Shown piece after piece: positions 10,574 to 19,377 of a stretch of 20,000 nt of DNA (the stretch's first letter is position 1; each line of letters begins with the position of its first letter). The notes below the pieces were generated by a model that saw nothing but the letters and a program-made list of their open reading frames with translations, was not told the origin of the DNA and did not search any database. The position numbers were made by a program, and so were the translations under genes. The DNA comes from Chara braunii (lineage: Eukaryota > Streptophyta > Charophyceae > Charales > Characeae). The stretch covers positions 460,807-480,806 of the forward strand of contig BFEA01000194.1 in the NCBI GenBank assembly GCA_003427395.1. Reading direction: 5' to 3'.

Positions 10574-11440
10574 TTGAATTATCTTCATGCGTAGTACTCC
10601 CACAAAAGTTTGGCCTCCTCCTACCCTGTGTTCTCGCTAGTACCCCACATGTACGTCAAATCCTTGCCTTGCAACTCTGTAACCACCTCTTGGACTCAGC
10701 GCCTCCGTCGACGCGAACTAGCCTCGGGGTCATCTTCCACTGGTTCGAGCGGCAGGTGGTCGCTTCTCCACTGCTCCGGTCCGTGCCAAGACTGTGTGGT
10801 TGCGTCACTGGCTTCGGACTCCCCCTCGGAGTCGCGGTCCAAGTCTAATTGCTCTCTCTCCGTAGTCGCCGTCGAGGTCTCTGTCTCATGGTATGCAATA
10901 GTGACTTTGAGACGGGTCGTAGCGTGGTCCCCACGAAGTTTTATCTCTGCCCTGTTTCTGGCCTATGTAATTGCCCCTGCAACTTTGGGTCCTCTCTCAT
11001 CTCTACCTCCCTTCCTCCCACTACGTTAATTTTTAACTTTGCCTCATTGTCATTGAAATTTAGAAATGTTGTGATCCAAGGACCTTCCCCTGACACTAAG
11101 GCCCAATGTACTAAAAGTCTCCAGCAATTTGGCTTATAGCCCTCCAATCCCTTTCCACACGCCATAGCTACTCTTTTGCAATGCCTAGGGTCTAAAGTCA
11201 CCAGCTAGTACCTGGTCTCTCAAATAGTATGGCGCGTGCTAAGAGATAAACAACTAAATTTGGATAATTGAGACGTGAACGCCTTGATCCCTCCGCACGA
11301 AACAATGCAGTGATAGCGCGAGTCCATACGCTCACCCATTAACAAATTATATAGATGGCGCAACAACCACCCCTTTATAAAATTCAAAAGAGTCGCGGTC
11401 CCCATGACCTAAACCAGGGACTCAAAAGGATTTATGAAAT

Positions 11441-12443
11441 CCCAACCCAATTAAGGATCACAAGAATTTTTTTTACCAAAAAAATCAAATCATAAGTGAA
11501 ACCAACGGTCGTTTGAATAGACGCGGCACTCCCTGATCAATACCTACAGTCTTTTCAACTTAGCTTGAAAAGACTGTAAGCTTTGCCCGTTGTGGTCCCA
11601 TAACGGGATACCAATTGATGTCTTCCGCCATTCAAAGGCGACCATCAGACTACCCCTGACGTGTACATGTGTCCGATGGCAAGGAGGGGGCTCATGACCT
11701 TCCATGGGGTGATGAGCTTCCTACCAAACCGACCGCGGGTGCCTCCATTTTGGAGCCTTACAACCTGGCGCTTAGCAGATCGTGCCTGCGGTAAATAAAA
11801 CGAGAAGGGTCGGGCTTGTCTAGTCTCCCCTCTCGTAATCACAGTTAAAAAATAAACCATTTGTTCCCTTGCAAAGCGACAAAGGGAGGAACTAAGTTTG
11901 GAAATACAAAATTAAATTCCAAAAAAATTAGCTCACCAAATCGTAACACCGCTACAACCTGAAAACCTCAGATCATTCAAAACTAAAATGACGGTTCGGA
12001 TCGGGGCATAGGCTTAATGCGCGACTTTTCCTTATCTTCTATTTTTTCTTTTCGTTTTCTTTTTGTAGTTTCTTACTTGGTTGCGACCACAACTTCGTGC
12101 ATACAACCCATAACTCTGATTTTAGGGACTTATCGAGCAGTTGAAAAGATTGCGCCGAGGCTACTATCTTTGCGTCCCTGGGCGAGCCTAACGGCTACCA
12201 CGAGCACATGTCGATTATGGTTTATTGTACAGCAAGGCGCGGAGCTTGTGTGGACCAATGGAAAGTCCAATGGCGCACCCCTTTTGCTAGTAGATGCTCC
12301 CATTGGGACTGGTCCATGAATCGACCTTTCGTAAGGTGCGCCAGGCACGCCGCAGAGGATCATGAACAAAAAGTACTTGGTATCCTGAACAGAGTGCCAG
12401 GTACACCTCAGGTCATGAGCAGATGCCTGGTACACTGCATCCT

Positions 12444-12445
<2 letters not shown>
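11441..12445. other. no recognised gene
   Basis: Mixed composition; the frames of 70-100 codons on both strands near 11645-11860 and 12017-12435 match no known family. Just before the (GA)n tract, two similar strings, TGCCAGGTACAC (12394-12405) and TGCCTGGTACAC (12425-12436), form a short direct repeat. The hairpin at 11545 is listed separately. Confidence 0.4.
11545..11578. repeat. perfect 14-bp stem hairpin
   Basis: TACAGTCTTTTCAA (11545-11558) and TTGAAAAGACTGTA (11565-11578) are exact reverse complements around the 6-nt loop CTTAGC. The arms do not extend outward. It could be the centre of a decayed foldback element or a small-RNA-like fold; no T-run or gene context points to a terminator. 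Confidence 0.75.

Positions 12446-12521
<76 letters not shown>
12446..12521. repeat. (GA)38 microsatellite
   Basis: Thirty-eight uninterrupted GA units, the longest simple repeat in the window. The lack of interruptions suggests it is young and probably length-variable. Confidence 0.98.
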
Positions 12522-12522
<1 letters not shown>

Positions 12523-13629
12523 GAAAATATATATTTATGGATGGGGAAAGCGACAACAAGGAGGAGAACAGGGGAATGGGGAAAGACTTGGACATCGTGC
12601 ATGGTTGAACCGTAATGTGCGGGTCACAACCACTCTCCACAAAGCAACCTGATCTAAAAAGTCATCAAACCAATCCAAGAACGGGAAGAGAAAAAAAAGG
12701 AAAAGGGGCCTGCAAGAACTGATACTAGTATGATAGGAAATATGACGTGAGAGGAGAAGAGGATTGAGAGGGGGAAGGAAGGGAGAGAGAATAGGAAGAA
12801 GGAGCATGACACTTAACATTGTTAGAGGAGGATGTGCAAAAGGAACATATAGGAGCTTAAAGTTAGCATGCGCACGCAGGGAAGGAACGTCAAGCGCAAA
12901 TGGAAAGCAAAATTAAAAAAGCGAGAGAACAAAAAGGTAGTGGAAGCCATTAGACGAATTGCCCGCAAAGGAGAAGGACCGTGCCCAAGAAACTTAAAGT
13001 CATACATGATCACATGTCAATTTGAAAGAAATTCAAAATTTTGGCACATGCTCATTTAGGTCAGAAAAAACATAAATAGCATAAAAGCACAAGTATGGTT
13101 GTGGGATGGGGAGGACAGTGCTTGAGGGAGGGTGTCCGACAACTTGAAGAGGGTGCACGCACGGAGTTCATCCTACCTATCAAAGAAGTGGACTCGTCCA
13201 CGACGTAGGAGACACTAAAGGACAACTCTCAACCTTGACCAACACATACGGGGGAGTACCGACCTTAGATCGACGCTTCCTTGATCACTGCACCGAAGCT
13301 GTCTACGATCGGACTGAAACACATGCTAGAATCCTTCTAAACGACATGTCGGGAGGCAGTCTATATACCACTATAACCTGTCGCTTATAGGGTCGCGAAC
13401 CCATGCCTACAAGAAAGGTATAACCCTTACCGCTCCCTCAACTCTTGCCATAGTGAGCCCGCCTTCTCCCCCTGCTTGGCCCTCTAAGACCTGCATAACC
13501 CAAAGGGATCGTACAAGTGGCCACATTGGTCGACGCCCTGCGGCCCGCGAGGCGTGCAGAATGCCACAAAACACACCCGTGGGACCTGACACGTCAGTCC
13601 ATCGGCGCCGGTATTCCACCATTGAGCAG
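12522..13629. other. no recognised gene; purine-rich left part
   Basis: The plus strand stays purine-rich after the GA repeat; 12749-12804 is almost all purine with few T interruptions, so it could form triplex-type structure with its complement. Lysine- and arginine-rich short frames here (for example 12868-13059, plus) follow from that composition. From 13130 on the sequence is more balanced and may include the body of the SINE-like repeat that starts at 13781 on the minus strand. An 11-bp inverted pair with core TTGGTCGACGC occurs at about 13526 and 13665. Confidence 0.4.
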
Positions 13630-13781
13630 AAGACCACTTTACACAACCAGTGTGTCCATGGCTTGCGTCGACCAACGCCCACCAGCTGAATGCGTTAGGT
13701 TGAGTGTTCGAGAATTCGAATTCACAACCCCAGACCACAATGTGCATTCACTACCAGTGCTCTACCCACTTAGCTATGGTC
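13630..13781 (-). mobile_element. tRNA-derived SINE-like copy A
   Basis: Read on the minus strand, the head starts GACCATAGCTAAGTGGGTAG and carries a box A-like motif TAGCTAAGTGG (about 13767-13776) and a box B-like motif GAATTCGAATTC (13712-13723), in the order and about the spacing of RNA polymerase III tRNA promoters. The sequence is not a functional tRNA: no clean cloverleaf or acceptor stem is present. It aligns with the copy at 16584-16739 through the head, a shared TGCACATTGTGGT block (13734-13746) and a shared GACACACTGG block (13648-13657). The 3' end of the element was not fixed; it may run further left. Confidence 0.6.
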
Positions 13782-14882
13782 GTGGACACGAAAAAGTACA
13801 AGCATTTGTCATATTTATGTAGATTTTGCCAGATTGAAACAATAGGATAACACGTAATAAAAAATCACAAAAAAATTCAAAGCACAAAAATAAGTTAAAT
13901 GATAAAACTAATATGCATCCACACTGAAGCGGAAACGAAAAGGAGGTGCACATAAGATTGACCGCTATAAAAAAAAGTATATCACAATACAAGATAGTCA
14001 TTTTTTCCTCATCATGAAGCTTGAAGTCTAAGGAGGAGTGTCAAAGTTTAGTTTTCCTCTCGTTATCTCCCCCACTGTCATAGGCAAAACAATTTTTTTT
14101 TTTTTTTGCGTATCAAGCTTTAAGGCACAAAAAATCACATGACGATGTATTAATCCATGTCTTAGCTATAACCGGCTAAGGTATAACCATCCATTAATCA
14201 AACAACAAAAAAAAGGAGTAAAAAGTGAAACTGAGTTTTAAAATCGCAAATTCATTGCATGCATACCATGAGCGAGAATATTCACTTGCAATAACAATTG
14301 GTCCTTTGATTTTGCTTACTACTTTTCGTAACTCTCCCACACATATTAACTCACTCAGTGACAACTACGAAATAAGCAAATTACTTGGGATCGATGTATG
14401 AAACATAAAATGGGGCAATCAATATGGATATCAGAACACAAATGAATAGTCATTAATACTTAAGTATGTGATTGATAATTCAATCCTCGAAAACTTTTAA
14501 AGTTTCAAAACGCGATAGTCAAAGGGGAATTTGAATGGGGAACAACTCTTATTCCGTCGAAACCTGGGAAGAACGAAAAACGTTCACTGAAAGTATCATG
14601 CTTTCAAGATAGAATCGTACAATAAGTTCTCAGAATGATCTTATAACTTATTTATGAAGTCTTCTTTTCCACTTATTCATATGGCTTCAGACCGGGACGT
14701 AGTGCTCGCACGACCCTTAATGTTATTGACAAGTATCATTGGCTGTGTTATGTACATGCATTCTCATACAGGAGATACGTTGTGTCGTAGTTTAGGTTTA
14801 AGAATGATTTAGTATACCATGTTTGTGTGGTGGCGTGATGTAATACGCTGCATAGCACGGCGAAGAAGTCCACGCCCCTTCC
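13782..14882. other. no recognised gene
   Basis: AT-rich DNA with many A runs and a T15 tract at 14093-14107. No coding domain, RNA gene or long repeat was recognised. Confidence 0.5.
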
Positions 14883-14920
14883 CGTGCGCACGAATGTGTT
14901 CGCACGTTCGCGCGAACACA
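14883..14920. repeat. two mutually exclusive hairpins
   Basis: TGTGTTCGC (14895-14903) pairs with GCGAACACA (14912-14920), a 9-bp stem with an 8-nt loop. The segment CGCACG (14901-14906) can instead pair with CGTGCG (14883-14888). The two stems share bases 14901-14903, so only one can form at a time. Confidence 0.6.
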
Positions 14921-15157
14921 ATTTATTTTTCATTAAAAAAAAAAAAAAAGTTTTTTTTTTTCGGTTTTTTTTTTTTTAACTCATGATTGGTTACGGATTT
15001 GAACATGACTCCAAGGCAAAAATTGCTTGTATTAGTATTTTACATAACATATATGTTTTCCAGATTTTTCTGATAAGTTTTTTTTTTTTTTTAATATTTT
15101 TTATGTTCGCGTTCGGAGTGTTTTGGGCGCTTATTATTCGCGTCCGAACGTGAACAC
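14895..15157. mobile_element. possible small foldback element with homopolymer core
   Basis: The outer ends, each read inward, are similar: the left begins TGTTCGCACGTTCGCGCGAA and the right, reverse-complemented, begins TGTTCACGTTCGGACGCGAA. Each end also folds on itself. Between them are A15 (14935-14949), T11 (14951-14961), T13 (14965-14977) and T15 (15078-15092). No target-site duplication was identified, so a chance grouping is possible. Confidence 0.35.
15104..15156. repeat. 14-nt arm inverted repeat
   Basis: TGTTCGCGTTCGGA (15104-15117) and TCCGAACGTGAACA (15143-15156) pair with one mismatch over a 25-nt loop. It forms the right end of the possible foldback element and lies about 155 bp upstream of a TATA box. 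Confidence 0.7.
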
Positions 15158-15311
15158 AGTGCTACGTAGGTAATACGTGAATCCACTTGTGGAGGATATC
15201 ATACATCAGTGGTTCCGTTTTGTATTTCACTCAATGCATGATCCCCATCGAGTTGAAACAGTCAGAGTATATGTTCATATTTACAACACAATCCTTAGAT
15301 GACAAGATTAA

Positions 15312-15321
15312 TATATAAATA
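15312..15321 (+). promoter_or_regulatory. candidate TATA box TATATAAATA
   Basis: This closely matches the plant TATA consensus. A start about 30 nt downstream would give a leader of about 120 nt before the ATG at 15465 of the candidate spliced gene. Confidence 0.4.
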
Positions 15322-15464
15322 GGAGAAGGAAAAAACATCAAGTTCCTTGCGCCTCTTCACAGCTTGGAGGTACCTTGAAAATAGGCGGTTCTCCACCTGC
15401 TCAGGTGCCATCTGGAACTGGTCTGACACTCAACGAGGAACTCAGCCTCCTACTTGCTCGGGGC

Positions 15465-16118
15465 ATGGATCCACGGTGAGTTACCTGACCTAGGTAGCTC
15501 AGAGTTTCTTTGTCTTTTTGGAAGATTTTGAGTTTTTCCTCCAGGACAACTGGATCAATAGGATCCTTGAAAATTTCATAATTCTTTTAGTCCTTATTAT
15601 AAATACAAATACCCCTCCAATTTGTTGGCCCAATCACAAACCTTAAAACTCGTTTCATAACGGTGTTCCTAAGACCTTACAAATTTTATTCCTATGGTAC
15701 AGGGAATCCGAGACAGGTCAAGACAAATAATCAGGTGAATTTGCAAAATAACAGTTTGTAAGAAGTGAGATCCTCTGATATGAAAAGGTGGCCTGCAGCG
15801 CCAGCATCTCCTAACCATACCAAACTTCCCAAACTTTCATGCAACAAACTTGGAATGAAATGAGATTTCAATGAAATTCAACATTTCTATGCAATGTTTG
15901 TTTGCAGACAATGGTGGCTAGAGCGAATGCTAGGCCGAAGCTTGCGAGAGGCCACAAAGATTAACTCAATACATATGGGGGATCTATACGCCGAAGGCTT
16001 ACTGGTTGTTGTAGAGCTTATCCCAAACTACGGTCCTGGGAAAGGAAATGATCGAGGCAATATACTTCAGTCCTTAGGCAGCTCGTTGCACCAGAATGGT
16101 ACAGGCCGAAGTTTATAA
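15465..16118 (+). CDS. candidate two-exon gene, unknown 73-residue product
   Basis: I do not recognise this protein. Exon 1 coding (15465-15475) ends CCACG before a consensus donor GTGAGT at 15476. Exon 2 begins after TTTGTTTGCAG at 15908. The 432-bp intron joins phase 2 to phase 1 and keeps one frame to the TAA at 16116-16118. The product starts MDPRQWWLERMLGRSLREA and contains GDLYAEGLLVVVELIPNYG; it has no signal peptide, membrane segment or zinc-ligand pattern. A TATA box lies at 15312. The frame is also open upstream of the ATG (from 15312), and a pyrimidine-rich CAG at 15360-15362 could be another acceptor, so this may be an internal exon of a longer gene. All evidence is sequence context; a chance match is quite possible. 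Confidence 0.28.
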
Positions 16119-16583
16119 ATTTGCAATGACCTTGATGTACTTTCCTTTATGGAAGGGTTCTGGCTTCCTGAGTTGAGCAAACGATCCCAGACTTAGGACC
16201 GCTTCGGGAACAACTTTGTGGCCGTCAGTACCCTTGAAGGGGCCTTGAGTGAAATTAGCTCTTGTTTTTGCATCCTGGGACGCAAAAAAAAGTCTAACCC
16301 TTGTGCCACTTTAAAGGTTCAATAATCCCGTTAAAGGTTCAATGATACCGTCGCTCTTATAAGAGTCGGGCTCATTACTTAATTTACGAGGAACAGGCTC
16401 CTCCCATAACCTAAGAGAAGATGTGTCTTCTTCATCAAGGAATTCGACAGAGAATGAGGCCCTGAAATGGGTGGTCTTATGCCGCCTCCTTAAGGGATTT
16501 GTGCATCATGACCTAGTTCAATCACACGAACAACTAATCAAACTTATGGATGCATACTTTGTGAAAAAACACGCATGGTGAAT
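16119..16583. other. intergenic, nothing recognised
   Basis: This separates the candidate spliced gene from SINE-like copy B. A short direct repeat, TTAAAGGTTCAAT, occurs at about 16311 and 16332. No coding domain was seen. Confidence 0.45.
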
Positions 16584-16739
16584 GACCATTAGCTCAGTGC
16601 GTGAAGCATAATTATAAAGTGCACATTGTGGTATAAGGTTGCAGGTTGAAGTCTTCGGATCTGCAACTCTGCGCACAAGACTGAATGACACTAATAGATG
16701 CAGGCCACTGACACACTGGCTATTGTACGTTGGAGGTGG
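16584..16739 (+). mobile_element. tRNA-derived SINE-like copy B
   Basis: The plus strand starts GACCATTAGCTCAGTGCGTG, a good match to a tRNA 5' half with box A (TAGCTCAGTG, 16590-16599). A degenerate box B (GGTTGAAGTC, 16644-16653) follows about 54 nt later. The shared blocks TGCACATTGTGGT (16620-16632) and GACACACTGG (16710-16719) align it with copy A, with small indels, in the same order over about 150 nt. The similarity past the tRNA-like head shows a common SINE body and rules out two unrelated tRNA relics. No clear tail or target-site duplication was fixed. Confidence 0.6.
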
Positions 16740-17764
16740 TTTACGGGGGACTAACTCCTGATATGCAGTTTGTCTTTGGGGAGGGACTGACTTCGTTGAT
16801 TGGGATAAGGGGAAGGGGAAGACATATAATATGCTCGGTATATGGAGGAGGGGTCATTTTATACCATAGGATTTGTAAGGAATGACACTCCTAGGAGGAC
16901 CCTTGGAATGGACAGGGTGGGATCTGTGAAAAATGAAGCGATCATGGACCCTTAGCTTACCAATGGTTTGATGAGATGATTGGTTGGGGAGGGATTTTGG
17001 GGAGGTGGACTAAGGATGACGTGTAAAATTCAGATCCCGTCTGTATGTCTACATGTAGTGGTAATCCGTGCTAGAGCACACGATAGCTTAGCATGAAGAA
17101 TTTGCTGTCCCTAATGAAAATAGGGGTCATGGAGGTAGGTTATCCAAACAGTGTGAGTTAGAACCACGATGAGGAATCTATCAGCAAAATGTAAGAACTA
17201 CATAAAAGAAAAAAAAAAAGGAAACTGGAATCATGTAGCATGTGTAATCATTATGGAGGATGCATAGTTTAGGAGAGGTATCCATGATAAAACACTCTCC
17301 TAGTAGGGGCAGACACCCCATTAGACATTAGGCAACAAGTTGCATACTTCCTCCCAGTAGAATGTCCTTGGGGTAAGCCATGACCCCTAAGTTTGGGAGT
17401 GCGATGCCATGTTGCTAGAGGGTAAGGAGCACCGGTCCTAGTTGAACACCCCCCATTCTAGGATATAAAGGTTAAGTGTTTATTAGGATATATGTTTACC
17501 TTGAGATAGTTTGAATGTGTATGTATGTATGTGTGGTAGGTGATGTGGAGCATACAATACCATCCAGAGTGAGATTATTGGTGATGGGTCAAAAGGTTGA
17601 TCAACTTATTTATTTTGGAAGGTAACAAACATGTTATATATGTGTGCGGCGAGCGAAGTCACGACATGGCTCCAACTTGGTAGCATAATGAAAAGATATA
17701 ATGAGGTCAAAGGACTTATAATCGAGAGGTTTATATATTAGAGAATGGATAGGGATACAAAAGA
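16740..17764. other. no recognised gene
   Basis: The plus strand is G-rich and C-poor, especially 16740-17300. A (TATG)-type short repeat lies near 17518-17532. A weak tRNA-like pattern at about 17090-17165 was considered and rejected. The left part may hold the 3' body of SINE-like copy B. Confidence 0.4.
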
Positions 17765-18193
17765 GGACAACAAACGAGGGGTTGTGACAAGCTGTTTCAT
17801 CTGAGTTTCACCAAGGCATCAGGAGGTTGAACCCTAATATATATGCAGCTCTAATTGATGATTGATTGTGATATACCTTTCTTTGTTTCATGGGTGTTTT
17901 GCTTGCTTGTGATGGGGTGTTAACCGACAATTTGTAGAGTTTTTCGTCTGGTGTGGGTGAGTGATAGTCTGTTTTGATTTTCGTTACAAGTACCTTGAGT
18001 ATAGTGATTTGTGCCCATGTAATGGTGTCAGTTGTCAGACAGTCGTTGATGCTTAACCACAACCGGGGTTAAGGTGGTTTCACTTAACAGTGTAATCAGT
18101 TAGGCGATTCTGCAAACTGTTGAGGGTTCAACCTCCTGATTAATCGGTGAAACTCCCTCCAAACAATTTGTCACATCCCCTCGTTTGTTGTCC
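17765..18193. mobile_element. 429-bp foldback (MITE-like) element with 71-nt inverted arms
   Basis: The left arm 17765-17835 and right arm 18123-18193 are reverse complements aligned without gaps over 71 nt, with about 12 mismatches (about 83% identity). The outer end is GGACAACAAACGAGGGG and the inner end is ATCAGGAGGTTGAACCCT. The mismatches cluster in two patches. The 287-bp interior is TG-rich and encodes nothing recognisable; a frame on the minus strand has no domain. It contains a further CTTAACC/GGTTAAG stem near 18053-18074. No target-site duplication was found. The TGTCACATCCCC string in the right arm resembles the 5' end of some plant Ty3-type LTRs, so inverted LTR fragments are an alternative. 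Confidence 0.7.
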
Positions 18194-18244
18194 TTTTCTC
18201 CTACTTTGCCTACGGTTTACCAGACAACTATGTTTGACTATATA

Positions 18245-18274
18245 TTTGTGACGATATATATATATCGTCACAAA
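18245..18274. repeat. perfect 30-bp palindrome
   Basis: TTTGTGACGATATAT is followed at once by its exact reverse complement ATATATCGTCACAAA, with no loop. It starts 51 bp beyond the foldback element. It could be a cruciform-forming site or the remnant of a small palindromic insertion. Confidence 0.9.
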
Positions 18275-18978
18275 GATGTGAGAGCTCAAAAGTAAAAAAA
18301 AAAAAAAAATCAATTCATTTTTTTATCTTCTTACTTACAACTCCCCCTGTTGAGAACCTCCTGCGTTCAAGGCTGCCCACGTGGATGTAGGTTGAGCGGC
18401 CGCTGCCCCATCCCCGTGTGTCGTATCGACCCACACAGCCAAAAGCCAAAGAGGCAAAAAAAGATGAAGGAAACAACCAACATAACAAAACAGGGGAAAA
18501 CAAACATAAACAAATCCTAGATAACGACTCACACATGCAAACACCGCCCTCCTTCGTCACAGGCCACACAACGGGACAAGACCAACCAGGATATCAAAAG
18601 ACCCTTGCTGCAAACAAACAATCCTAAATAACAAAATTTTTGTACTTATCAGCGACTCTGCGTCAATTCCAAGAATTATTTTCAATTGTTATTTGTTCCA
18701 AAAAATGGTATCGTTTCAAGCTTTTTGTTGCTTCGCTGTTCTAAACTAAGATACTGGGACGCAACAACGACAAAAAAAACAAAAAAAACACAATCCCAAA
18801 TGACAATTTTCACAAAAAAAACACCGCCCCATCGCACCAAGGCCGAACAACGAGAAACAACTAACTATGATACAAAGAGGATAAAAAACCCGGATGATAG
18901 GTCCTACATGAGATCACCGCCACGTGCAAACTATTAATGCCACCTATGATCTCGTGCGTAATTACCCTAGCCTGCAAC
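18275..18978. other. A/C-rich stretch with a diverged internal duplication
   Basis: An A16 tract occupies 18294-18309. The plus strand from about 18430 to 18900 is rich in A and C. Segments at about 18505-18580 and 18785-18860 appear related: both contain AATCC, then CACCGCCC, then a GGCC/ACAACG string in the same order. Frames on the plus strand at 18418-18627 and 18686-18937 are Lys/Thr/Gln-rich and match nothing known. Confidence 0.35.
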
Positions 18979-19200
18979 TTTTCCAGGTCATTCACCCTAT
19001 GGGTACCTCGTGTACTTCCATGCTCGCCTCTACGCATATCTCTATGCCTGCCTCCGTACCTGTCTCCGTGCCTGTTTCTGTGTCCGTCTCCTTCCAGATT
19101 ACTGACCCTATGGGTACCTCGTGTACTTCCATCCCCGACTCTGTACCTGACTCTGTGCCTGCCTCCGCACCAGTCTCCATGCCCGTTTCTGTGTCTGTCA
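18979..19200. repeat. 111-bp tandem duplication made of about 12-bp units
   Basis: CCCTATGGGTACCTCGTGTA starts at 18995 and again at 19106, a period of 111 bp. The similarity covers the whole unit and begins at the TTCCAG string near 18980 and 19091. Within each unit a 12-bp motif of the form CCTGYCTCCGTG repeats several times. Because 12 and 111 are multiples of three, frames on both strands stay open: tetrapeptides such as SVPV and SVSV on the plus strand, and TETG-like or HRDRHG-like repeats on the minus strand. These frames are a consequence of the repeat; coding use is unproven. Confidence 0.8.
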
Positions 19201-19377
19201 CCTACCTCCATGTCTGTCACCTTGCCTGCTTTAGTCATCGTTCCCCCACATATTGCAATGACACCTTTTGACCTCCTCCTTTGTGAGATCACTAACACAA
19301 TTACGCTTGGTTGTGGAAAGCATCAACTTTATCGACATCACCAGAACTGAATAATTTTTTGGGCTCGCTGTCGGTAG

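Larger units (their letters stand above)
9985..11440. other. moderately GC-rich block, no identified gene
   Basis: From about 10340 to 11000 the plus strand is pyrimidine- and GC-richer than its surroundings. Frames of 80-140 codons occur on both strands. On the minus strand, 10941-11201 and 10699-10962 have protein-like composition (the second contains the acidic run DRDSEGESEASD), but they are in different frames, are broken by stops and match no family I know. A decayed transposon or gene fragment is possible; a functional gene is not supported. The (CT)8 tract and TGACGTCAA motifs are listed separately. Confidence 0.3.

Noticed and set aside
10699-10962. Minus-strand open stretch with an acidic Asp/Glu/Ser run, next to another coding-like frame at 10941-11201
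   Set aside because: Different frames, flanking stops and no homology I can name. It could be a decayed gene or transposon, but length and GC content alone explain it.
12408-12640. Ser/Leu or Arg/Glu repeat frames of 60-75 codons
   Set aside because: They are translations of the (GA)38 microsatellite.
17090-17165. Possible third tRNA-like head (TAGCTTAG followed by GTTAGAACC)
   Set aside because: Box spacing is about 18 nt too long compared with the two SINE-like copies and none of their shared blocks is present.
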